Assembly: GCA_937981515.1 (NCBI GenBank)
Contig: CALJNY010000196.1
Location: 1 to 9,178 of the forward strand
From: an uncultured Collinsella sp.
Lineage (GTDB): Bacteria > Actinomycetota > Coriobacteriia > Coriobacteriales > Coriobacteriaceae
DNA: 9,178 nt
Reading direction: 5' to 3'
Made by a program: the position numbers and the translations under genes. Positions 1 through 5,984 of the stretch are shown in pieces. Positions within the stretch are counted from its first letter, which is position 1. Each line of letters opens with the position of its first letter. The notes under the pieces were generated by a model that was not told where the DNA came from, did no database searches, and worked only from the letters and a program-made list of their open reading frames with translations.

Positions 1-538
1 AAACGATGCTTACAACGGGCCTGCCCGCATCATCTCAATCAACACGTCGGAGCACAAAGGCACGCGTAAGTCACCCGTCGCCGACGGGCACGACACCGTC
101 ATCGAGCAGTTTGGCCTCGCCTCCGATGCGCACGCCGGGCATTGGCACCGTCAGGTCTCTTTTTTAGCTGCAGAGTCTATCCAGACGGCACAGGCGCGCG
201 GGCTCGATGTGCGCGAGGGCGACTTTGGCGAGAACTTCACCACCCAGGGTATCAACCTGCTCTCACTCCCCTTGGGCACGCAGCTCAAGCTCGGTAGCGA
301 AGTGCTCGTCGAAATCAGCCAGATCGGCAAAGTCTGCCACACACGCTGTGCCATCTACTATCTCGCCGGCGACTGCATCTTCCCTCACGAGGGCATTTTT
401 GGCGTCGTGCTGCAGGGCGGAGAAGTCCATGCCGGTGACGACATACAGGTGATCAGGCTCGGCGACGGCACCTGTTCCTTCACTCCCGCCGAGGCACTCA
501 AAGAGGTGGAGCGGGCTCGCCGCGAAGGAACCCTATAG
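1..538 (+). CDS. MOSC-domain protein (5' end outside window)
   Basis: The reading frame is open from base 2 to the TAG at 536-538, giving about 178 visible residues with no start codon in frame at the left edge, so the gene begins outside the window. The visible protein starts with a MOSC-like strand (RIISINTSEHKGTRKSPV), then GLASDAHAG, HRQVSFLAAESI, EGDFGENFTTQGINL, LPLGTQLKLGSEVLVEISQIGK, the cysteine segment CHTRCAIYYLAGDC and the closing HEGIFGVVLQGGEVHAGDD. This order fits small stand-alone MOSC proteins, which are sulfur-carrier or molybdenum-cofactor-associated domains using a conserved cysteine to handle sulfur or metal-sulfur groups. MOSC domains are known from Moco sulfurases and YiiM/YuaD-like proteins; the substrate of this one is unknown. 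It could also be the C-terminal part of a fusion with another Moco protein, since the N-terminus is not seen. No other molybdenum gene is in the window. Confidence 0.85.
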   Translation, partial: NDAYNGPARIISINTSEHKGTRKSPVADGHDTVIEQFGLASDAHAGHWHRQVSFLAAESIQTAQARGLDVREGDFGENFTTQGINLLSLPLGTQLKLGSEVLVEISQIGKVCHTRCAIYYLAGDCIFPHEGIFGVVLQGGEVHAGDDIQVIRLGDGTCSFTPAEALKEVERARREGTL

Positions 539-772
539 TTGCAAAACCCCACGTTGAGGTAGCTTTTACAAGCAAGAATCCCGTTACAACAGGGTGCCGT
601 AACGTTAAAGTTGAACTCTATGGTTTCTCAACAATTCACCATTCCCGCAGGTCAAGGCCAAAGCCTCAAGTTCAACTTGACCCTTTAGAACCTTTAAGGT
701 TCAAGTTGAGGTCGAAAGCAGTAGTAGAATACACCTCGACCAATAACCTACGATTGATTGCAGAGGGACTGG
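539..772. promoter_or_regulatory. Intergenic region with clustered dyad repeats
   Basis: This 234-bp gap between the MOSC gene and the secreted hydrolase has no convincing reading frame. It carries several copies of an AAGTTGA-like word: GTTGAGGT at 553-560 and again at 705-712, AAGTTGAACT at 608-617, and the dyads described separately at 664-711. An additional inverted repeat, CGTTAC (582-587) with GTAACG (599-604), lies shortly after the MOSC stop. It has no T-run behind it, so I do not call it a terminator. A TAGAAT hexamer at 725-730 is the best -10 candidate for the downstream gene. It is flanked by the inverted repeat GGTCGA (710-715) and TCGACC (736-741). Confidence 0.5.
664..711 (+). 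promoter_or_regulatory. Overlapping inverted repeats, MerR/SoxR-like operator
   Basis: Three overlapping dyads are directly readable. TCAAGTT-c-AACTTGA (666-680) is perfect with a one-base centre. GAACCTT-t-AAGGTTC (688-702) is also perfect. TCAACTTGAcCC (672-683) pairs with GGtTCAAGTTGA (698-709) across 14 bp. The segment beginning CCTCAAGTT at 664 resembles the E. coli SoxR box (CCTCAAGTTAACTTGAGG) with one inserted base and altered last bases. MerR-family regulators bind such dyads between -35 and -10 elements with unusually long spacers. Here a possible -10 (TAGAAT, 725-730) lies 19 bp from TTCAAG (700-705). No MerR-type gene lies in the window, so the binding protein is inferred only from the pattern. 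Confidence 0.4.
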
Positions 773-1906
773 ATGCAGCATTCGAACCATCGCACCGCAG
801 CGCTCATCGCGTCGAAGCCGGCTCGTATCATCACGAGCGCCGCGCTCGCCGTCGCGCTGACGGCCACGCCGATGCTCTCCCCCGTCGCGGCCTATGCCGC
901 CTCGCAGGCAACGCAGGATCAGCTTTCCGCCGCCCAGAAAAAAATCGAGGACGCTACGAGCGCCTACAACGACGCCCGAACCAAGCTCGAGGATCTGCAA
1001 AAGCAGATCGACTCCAATGAGGCGAACATCGATAAGATTGAGGCCGAGCTACCCGAGCAGCAGGCCAAGGCAAGCTCCGCCATGCGCGATCTGTATAAGT
1101 ACCAGAAGGGCACCAGCCCCATCGTGAGCTTCCTGGTGAACACGCAGAGCTTGGGTGACTTTATCACCACCTGCAAATACACCAACCAGATTACAAGCTC
1201 GAGCGTCGACGAGATCGAAGAGCTTAACAAGATGCAGACCGAGCTCGAGCAGAACAAGACTGAACTCGAGCAGGCCAAGTCTCAGCTCGAGGGCGAGCAA
1301 AAGAATGCCGAGGATGCACTGGCGCAGGCTCAGCAGCTCCGCAGCGAGGCGCAGGCAAAGGCCGAGCAGGAAAATGCTGCCGAGCTGGCAAAGCTCGAGG
1401 CCGACAAGGCCGCTGCTGCCGAGAAGATCTCGGGCGAGGGCGTAAGCGGCAACAACTCCAACAGCCAGGCCAACAACGCCAACACCACCATCGACACCAC
1501 GGTGAACAGCTCGAATAGTGGTAACTCTGATTACGACTCGTTCATTAACGAGTGGACGAGCCGCATCGATAACTACCTTGCCGGCTCCCCCATGGCAGGC
1601 CAGGGCTACAACTTTGCCGTCGCCGCCTGGAATACCGGCGTCGATCCCCGTTGGTCCCCCGCCATCGCCTGCATCGAGAGCAGCAAGGGCCTCTATTGCG
1701 CCGGCTCCTATAACGCCTGGGGCTGGAGTGCCCGCGGCGGTGGTTGGCGTAGCTTTGGTAGCTGGAGCGAGGGCGTCTCCGCCCACGTTGCCTACCTGGG
1801 CGCCAACTATGGTTCCACGCTTACCCCGGCAGCCGCCAAGAAGTACTGCCCGCCCACGTGGCAGGACTGGTACAACAAGGTCGCCAATCAAATGAACCGT
1901 ATTTAA
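773..1906 (+). CDS. Secreted coiled-coil protein with lysozyme-like C-terminal domain
   Basis: Probable cell-wall hydrolase of 377 residues. I chose ATG at 773 because GAGGG (763-767) sits five bases upstream; a TTG at 758 would add five residues. Residues 1-42 are a Sec signal peptide: basic start, a hydrophobic run around ITSAALAVALTATPML, and a likely cut after AYA. Residues about 43-225 are heptad-rich coiled coil, interrupted by AMRDLYKYQKG...SFLVNTQSLGDFITTCKY. This resembles the insertion in PcsB/CwlO-type proteins, whose relatives are activated by FtsEX at division sites. A Ser/Asn-rich linker (about 225-255) follows. The last ~120 residues look like a lysozyme/transglycosylase-fold domain: VDPRWSPAIACIESSKG with a candidate catalytic Glu near residue 302, then NAWGW, WSEGVSAHVAYLG and a C-terminal WQDWYNKV. 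It carries three cysteines (about 300, 309, 359). CwlO-type proteins usually end in NlpC/P60 or CHAP, so this domain pairing is less common. A strong terminator follows after ten bases. Confidence 0.85.
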   Translation: MQHSNHRTAALIASKPARIITSAALAVALTATPMLSPVAAYAASQATQDQLSAAQKKIEDATSAYNDARTKLEDLQKQIDSNEANIDKIEAELPEQQAKASSAMRDLYKYQKGTSPIVSFLVNTQSLGDFITTCKYTNQITSSSVDEIEELNKMQTELEQNKTELEQAKSQLEGEQKNAEDALAQAQQLRSEAQAKAEQENAAELAKLEADKAAAAEKISGEGVSGNNSNSQANNANTTIDTTVNSSNSGNSDYDSFINEWTSRIDNYLAGSPMAGQGYNFAVAAWNTGVDPRWSPAIACIESSKGLYCAGSYNAWGWSARGGGWRSFGSWSEGVSAHVAYLGANYGSTLTPAAAKKYCPPTWQDWYNKVANQMNRI

Positions 1907-1916
1907 GTGCAACTGC

Positions 1917-1943
1917 AAAGGGGCCCCAAACGGGGCCCCTTTT
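1917..1943 (+). terminator. Strong intrinsic terminator, likely bidirectional
   Basis: A perfect 11-bp stem, AAAGGGGCCCC (1917-1927) with GGGGCCCCTTT (1932-1942), closes on the four-base loop AAAC. It is followed by TTTT on the plus strand and by AAAG/CTTT symmetry on the minus strand. It lies between the plus-strand hydrolase stop (1906) and the minus-strand kinase stop (1951), so it can end both converging transcripts. Confidence 0.9.
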
Positions 1944-1950
1944 CAATTCT

Positions 1951-3351
1951 CTAGGAGACGATACCGGTCGCGTTGCCGATAACAACGACGACGCACATGA
2001 CGGCAAACATAAACCCGAGCGCCTTGAACCACAGTTCGACAAAAGCACTCCCCCGATACCGATCGAGCACGGGAAAACGACGTCGAAGCCTACGCCGGTC
2101 GAGCATTCCGAATGTAATGAGCAACACCAGGCCATCGACCATAAAGAAATACTCAAGCGCCAAAAACCACGTTGGATAGTTTCGGTTTTCGCCCGTCGGC
2201 GTAAATACCGCAAAATGGCTGCCCATCAGCAGCAACAATGTTGTCGCATAGACGCATCCATTCCATATGCGCCCCACAGGCTCGGGGATACGCGAGAGCA
2301 GACGCGCGCATTTGGATGTCACGGGAGAGACGATCGAACGCCGGTTTGCAGAAGACGGAAGCGTGAGGGCAACCGGCTGCTGTACCCGCTGCACCTGTGA
2401 CACCGCGACCCGGGGCACACTGGCAGCAGAAAAGGTCACGGGCGACGGTGCAGGGAGACATAGCTCATATGCCGCACGCGCAGCATGCCCCAGTGCCTTT
2501 GCACTCGCAAAGCGCTTAGCGGGATCGAGCGCCATCGCCATGCAAATCACATCCGCCAGCGGAACGGGAATGCCATGCGCCTCGCATTGCTCGCGCATGT
2601 CACGCCCCGGCTTGGGGTCAGTTCCCGTCAGGCAAAAGAACAGCAGCGCGCCAAGCGCGTAAATATCGCTGCGGATGCTCGTCTGCCCAAACCCAAACTG
2701 CTCGGGCGGCGCATAGGAACGCGTGCCAAACTTGACGGTGTCGGCGTCGGCACCATCGCGCCAAACGCGTGCGATTCCCAGGTCAATAATCACCAGCGAC
2801 GAGAAGGTCATGCCGGCATCGGCCGCATACCTCACGCCCGATACGATGATGTTCGAGGGTTTAAGGTCGCGGTGGATTACCGGCACCCCCGGCTCCCCCG
2901 CAGCTGCAAAACCAGCATGCAGCTCGCCCACCGCTTCACACAGAACGGGATACAGCCCGCGGGCATAATCGGGCGTCGCCCCCAGGCGTCCCACCAACGC
3001 CTCGAGTGTCTCGCCTTCGACATACTCCATCACCACGTCAAGCTCGTCGCCCACACGGCGACAATCGACGATTCGGGGTAAGTGCTCAAAACGACGACCG
3101 GCGCGCTGGGCCGCAAACAGGCGCTCATATGCTCCGCCAATCTGCACCGAAGCATCAATGCGCTTGCGGACAAAGGGACCGAGAGACCCGCCGCCAGAGC
3201 CCTCAAAATAGACGAGTTCGGTCGTCTCGACATCCGAGCACTTGAGCACGCGCTCCACACGATAGCTGTCATCGCGGTCGAGCGACGCCAAATGCTCGAC
3301 AAGTGAAGCAGTCAGCTCGTCATCGGAATATGTTGGGCTCTGAGTATCCAT
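1951..3351 (-). CDS. Membrane-anchored Ser/Thr protein kinase
   Basis: Hanks-type (PknB/Stk-like) kinase of about 466 residues from ATG at 3351. The frame is open to an ATG at 3444 (497 residues). That extension is Cys/Pro-rich and partly encoded by a perfect hairpin, so I prefer the shorter form, although no start here has a strong ribosome site. Kinase landmarks with the short numbering: ATP-site lysine in FVRKRI (~63), HRDLKPSN (~160-167) with the catalytic Asp, DLG in place of DFG (~190-192), APPEQ in place of APE (~214-218), and SDIYALG. The glycine-rich loop is degenerate. After the kinase domain comes a ~65-residue linker, then hydrophobic segments near 364-384, 394-416 and 441-461, separated by a very basic patch (DRRRLRRRF). 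This suggests a cytoplasmic N-terminal kinase held in the membrane by its C-terminus, with no PASTA repeats. It is the last gene before the terminator at 1917-1943, downstream of the HTH and lipoprotein genes. Confidence 0.85.
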   Translation of the reverse strand: MDTQSPTYSDDELTASLVEHLASLDRDDSYRVERVLKCSDVETTELVYFEGSGGGSLGPFVRKRIDASVQIGGAYERLFAAQRAGRRFEHLPRIVDCRRVGDELDVVMEYVEGETLEALVGRLGATPDYARGLYPVLCEAVGELHAGFAAAGEPGVPVIHRDLKPSNIIVSGVRYAADAGMTFSSLVIIDLGIARVWRDGADADTVKFGTRSYAPPEQFGFGQTSIRSDIYALGALLFFCLTGTDPKPGRDMREQCEAHGIPVPLADVICMAMALDPAKRFASAKALGHAARAAYELCLPAPSPVTFSAASVPRVAVSQVQRVQQPVALTLPSSANRRSIVSPVTSKCARLLSRIPEPVGRIWNGCVYATTLLLLMGSHFAVFTPTGENRNYPTWFLALEYFFMVDGLVLLITFGMLDRRRLRRRFPVLDRYRGSAFVELWFKALGFMFAVMCVVVVIGNATGIVS

Positions 3352-3369
3352 GGCGTCCATCATAACGCA

Positions 3370-3399
3370 GGGTGCGGACACCCCATGGTGTCCGCACCC
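3370..3399 (-). other. Perfect 13-bp stem hairpin before the kinase
   Basis: GGGTGCGGACACC (3370-3382) pairs perfectly with GGTGTCCGCACCC (3387-3399) around a four-base loop. On the minus-strand transcript it falls between the HTH-gene stop codon (3451) and the preferred kinase start (3351). No T-run follows on either strand, so it is not a standard intrinsic terminator. It may stabilise mRNA ends, attenuate transcription, or gate kinase translation; which of these is unknown. If the kinase began at 3444 the hairpin would be coding. Confidence 0.6.
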
Positions 3400-3450
3400 C
3401 GTTCGTTTGCATGGTTGTTCTGGTGATACCGCCGGCTCAGCCATCGGCCA

Positions 3451-3873
3451 CTAACTCACCGTTTCCTCGCCAAAGCGATACAGCTCTTCATTGACCTTTT
3501 GGAGGCTACAGCCACGGTCGATGCAAAAGATAATGATTGCATCGCGACGGTCCTCGCAGTTGAGGACGCTCACTCCGGCAGCCGTCAGGGCGCGGTTGGT
3601 CTCCTTCATCGACAGCGCCATTGCAAAGGCAATCTGCAGCACCTTGTTGCGGCTCGGATGCCGCGCACCGGTAAAAATCTGATAAGCAAAAGTCTCATTG
3701 AGGTCGGCCATGCGCACCACGCGCGAGCGCTCTAAGCCCTTTTCCTGCAGCAGTTGCCTAAGGTAGTCCGAAAGCGACGGGGCGGCAAAGTCGTGTTCTT
3801 TGATATATCCATCGATGTTTGGCGCGTCGAGAAGCTCATTGAGCAACTCGTCCGTCAGCTTTTTATCGGGCAT
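3451..3873 (-). CDS. Small helix-turn-helix protein, XRE-like
   Basis: A 140-residue soluble protein. Start ATG at 3873 is well supported by GGGAGGTGAGG lying just upstream on the minus strand. Residues about 34-85 read as an XRE/Cro-type helix-turn-helix: SLSDYLRQLLQEKGLERSRVVRMADLNETFAYQIFTG (in two stretches), then HPSRNKVLQIAFAMALSMKETNRALTAAGV. The C-terminal ~45 residues contain RRDAIIIFCIDRGCSLQKVNEELYRFG, a small conserved-looking helical tail. The N-terminal 30 residues are acidic/helical (LTDELLNELLDAPNIDGYI). It lies 39 bp downstream of the lipoprotein and directly upstream of the kinase, so it may be the kinase's partner or substrate, or a regulator of this operon. Direct DNA binding is inferred from the fold only. 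Confidence 0.75.
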   Translation of the reverse strand: MPDKKLTDELLNELLDAPNIDGYIKEHDFAAPSLSDYLRQLLQEKGLERSRVVRMADLNETFAYQIFTGARHPSRNKVLQIAFAMALSMKETNRALTAAGVSVLNCEDRRDAIIIFCIDRGCSLQKVNEELYRFGEETVS

Positions 3874-3912
3874 ACGACCTCACCTCCCATACGGCGCAAC
3901 GGTAGCGACATG

Positions 3913-4455
3913 TTAGGCCAGCACCCAGCTTGCAGCAGCAGACTTATCAAACACGTTGGCAAAATAGAGAGCCTTCTTGATGTCACCATCAAAGTAGATA
4001 TTGCCCGCCACGGAACCGCCGGCGGCAAGGGTACCAGACTGCAGTTCATCGGAGCCCTCGCTGTAATAACCCTGGTTCTGCTGAGCACCGTTGGCATCCT
4101 CGCCCTTCCAGTCGTAGACATTGTAGTCCGCGCCCTCATCGCCATTGTTGACGTACGTGACGTGAATGCCCGTCATGGTCGAACCGTCAAAATTTGTGAG
4201 ACCGGGCTGGACGGAATCGACGACGACAGAAAGACCGGCAGCCGTGGTCACCGTCGTGCCAACAGCCAGGTCAGTCGTAGGCTGCTCTTCCTTCTTCGTC
4301 TCTTCCTTCTTGTCACCATCGTCGGCGTCCTCAGTGACGGTCGCCTTGTCGCTACCGCAACCGGCAAGAAGACCGGCAGTCCCCAAAGCGACGGTGGCGA
4401 ATGCGCCAAGTGCAGCGCGACGGCTCAGCAGCACTTCGTTTTCGAGCTTATTCAT
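3913..4455 (-). CDS. DUF4352-like lipoprotein
   Basis: Secreted, lipid-anchored protein of 180 residues. The start ATG at 4455 has AGGAAGGA a few bases upstream. The N-terminus MNKLENEVLLSRRAALGAF has a twin-arginine-like SRR-x-A-L stretch, a hydrophobic core, and the lipobox LAGC with Cys33 as the lipidation site. Residues 34-60 form a charged Asp/Glu/Lys linker. Residues about 62-180 form a beta-rich domain: VGTTVTTAAGLSVVVDSVQPG, then MTGIHVTYVNNGDEGADYNVYDW, GTLAAGGSVAGNIYFDG and a final FANVFDKSAAASWVLA. This fits the DUF4352/telokin-like extracellular domain found on many Gram-positive lipoproteins; its ligand is unknown. It is the promoter-proximal gene of the probable lipoprotein-HTH-kinase operon, so an envelope-sensing role is plausible but inferred. 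Confidence 0.8.
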   Translation of the reverse strand: MNKLENEVLLSRRAALGAFATVALGTAGLLAGCGSDKATVTEDADDGDKKEETKKEEQPTTDLAVGTTVTTAAGLSVVVDSVQPGLTNFDGSTMTGIHVTYVNNGDEGADYNVYDWKGEDANGAQQNQGYYSEGSDELQSGTLAAGGSVAGNIYFDGDIKKALYFANVFDKSAAASWVLA

Positions 4456-4871
4456 CAGGCATCCTTCCTACGATCCGGCTACCGCGCCGGCACACAGCAC
4501 ATCGTAGAAGGCAGCGAGCTCAAATTCATTAGCTGGGAGCTAATGGGGGTTTGTAAGCCAGATTGGTACTGGATTGAGAAGATGCCTGTTCAGATGGAGC
4601 GGTGATTGAGGCTGCAGCTTGATGCCAAAGCGCCCTTGCCGCGCCTCTGGCCGACATTAGCCGCACCCCTCTCACCTGCAAGATGCCCATGAGGGGGCCG
4701 CCCGCGAAGATAACGCGCGCATTGTGTTCGACGATTCCGTCGCCCCGCTATCGAATAAAAGGTATGGTCCTAAGATCACTCAGGCAATAAAGCAATAGCG
4801 CTGCGGTATATCTCCCCGTGCTTTAAGTCGGCATCAGCCACCTCAGGCAAGCGATTCAAATCACGGCACCC
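4456..4871. other. Gene-free gap between two minus-strand operons
   Basis: These 416 bp hold no complete gene that I can support. The right place for the lipoprotein-operon promoter is the 4456-4560 end. TACGAT on the minus strand (within 4500-4510) is a possible -10, but no good -35 accompanies it. A palindrome at 4527-4545 is listed separately. A frame open on the plus strand from 4661 to the TAG at 4796-4798 reads like the end of a protein (ARIVFDDSVAPLSNKRYGPK) but lacks a start codon. It may be a relic or chance. No terminator is obvious downstream of the ADP-ribosylglycohydrolase stop. Confidence 0.4.
4527..4545. promoter_or_regulatory. Palindrome upstream of lipoprotein operon
   Basis: CATTAGCT-ggg-AGCTAATG is a perfect 8-bp dyad with a three-base centre. 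It is bracketed more loosely by CAAA (4521-4524) and TTTG (4550-4553). It lies 72-90 bases before the lipoprotein ATG, where an operator controlling the lipoprotein-HTH-kinase operon would be expected. No regulator family can be assigned. Confidence 0.35.
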
Positions 4872-5975
4872 CTATGCCAGCTCGCGAAGCCTCCCGAGCG
4901 CCAGCCTGAACCACTCCAGATCGTCCTCATCAGGCACGCTATCGTACTTCCAGTGCGTTATATAGCGCCACCGAGAGAAGACGCCGCTGCCCAGAAGCCC
5001 AACGTCGTCTATGGTGTCTATGTCCTCTCGCAGTCCTTCGGCCGTACCGGAGCGCGGATATGCCCCGGCAAAGGCCTCGCCACAGTCCATGTGCCAACCC
5101 AGGCCGAACATGTCATGGGCCAACGCGTGGAAGTCGCGGGTGGGACCGTCCAGCGAATCCTCGAAGCGCTTAACGAACCTGCACAGGTCATCACCGTAAA
5201 CCCCGCCGAACAAATAAGACTCAATCACGTCCTTGCCGCGCAAGGCCTCTAACCACTCGGTCGGAATGCCCTCGTATCCGTACAGGATGCCGGCCAATCC
5301 ACCGGCCACGCAAGCCGTGGTGTCGGTATCGTCGCCCAGGTTCACGGCGGTCAGTACGCAGTCGTGGTAGTTGTCGGTATGTTCTAGGCACCAGATGGCG
5401 GCGTGGTAAGTATCCCACACGTAGCCGCCGCTGGCACCAGCTCTGTCCTCACTCTCGCAGCCGGCGTGCCCGCTGTAAAGCACCTCGCGGGCATAGGCGA
5501 TCATGTCCACGCAGGCCTGGCAGCAGTCGTCGGTAGCGTGGGTGATCGCGCTGACCTCCCTTATGTCGCAGTCGGAGCATTCCATGAACACCATAGGCAG
5601 GCAGCGCATGAGCGAGCCGTTGCCCTTGCTGTATTCGCTTGTGAGCCCGCAACCCGTATCGAGCGCCTGCCTGGTGGCGTTGCCGTAGTCGAAGACATTC
5701 CCGTCGGCGGTGTATGCGCCTTCGTTTATCCATTTGCGGAACTTGACGAGGATATCGTCGCAATTGATATCGCCCAGCTCGCGGTAGCTGTCGCACAGCG
5801 CGAGCGCCATGGACGTGTCGTCGCTCCATGTGCCCGCAGGCTGGTTGTGCGTGCCGCGGCCCACCATGTCCGTGCAGGCAAAGCTGCCGCGCGGCCTGAA
5901 CTCGTAGGGCACGCCGAGCGCATCGCCCACGGCCATGCCGTACACGCAGTCCCTCACCGTCCGTAACAAGCCCAT
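4872..5975 (-). CDS. ADP-ribosylglycohydrolase (DraG/ARH family)
   Basis: Predicted to remove ADP-ribose from a target (protein, nucleic acid or metabolite) using a binuclear Mg site. From ATG 5975 it has 367 residues. AGGTG (5986-5982), overlapping the stop codon of the upstream nuclease, is correctly placed for this start; a GTG at 5984 is also in frame. Family motifs in order: GMAVGDALGVPYEF (GDALG ~17-21), TWSDDTSM (metal-binding DDT ~52-54), GNGSLMRCLP (~118-127), AITHATDDCC, and NLGDDTDTTACVAGGLAG with GDDTDT ~214-219. All expected acidic metal ligands are present, so it looks active. Residues about 245-367 form an extra C-terminal region with LGSGVFSRWRYITHW and EWFRLALGRLREL that I cannot assign. 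The protein is notably cysteine-rich. The zero-gap junction with the GIY-YIG gene indicates a shared transcript and translational coupling. Confidence 0.9.
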   Translation of the reverse strand: MGLLRTVRDCVYGMAVGDALGVPYEFRPRGSFACTDMVGRGTHNQPAGTWSDDTSMALALCDSYRELGDINCDDILVKFRKWINEGAYTADGNVFDYGNATRQALDTGCGLTSEYSKGNGSLMRCLPMVFMECSDCDIREVSAITHATDDCCQACVDMIAYAREVLYSGHAGCESEDRAGASGGYVWDTYHAAIWCLEHTDNYHDCVLTAVNLGDDTDTTACVAGGLAGILYGYEGIPTEWLEALRGKDVIESYLFGGVYGDDLCRFVKRFEDSLDGPTRDFHALAHDMFGLGWHMDCGEAFAGAYPRSGTAEGLREDIDTIDDVGLLGSGVFSRWRYITHWKYDSVPDEDDLEWFRLALGRLRELA

Positions 5976-5984
5976 GGCGCGCAC

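Noticed and set aside
582..604. CGTTAC/GTAACG repeat after the MOSC gene as a terminator
   Set aside because: The stem is short and AT-rich, with an 11-base loop and no T-run.
1049..1918. Long open frame on the minus strand opposite the secreted hydrolase
   Set aside because: It is a Leu/Gly/Val-rich antisense shadow of a clearly coding gene with a signal peptide and domains, and has no ribosome site or recognisable motif.
3754..4605. Plus-strand open frame of 283 codons over the HTH and lipoprotein genes
   Set aside because: It overlaps two well-supported minus-strand genes with good ribosome sites and shows no family motif.
4784..4797. GCAATA direct repeat (two copies)
   Set aside because: It is a six-base word repeated once, too short to mean anything without flanking support.
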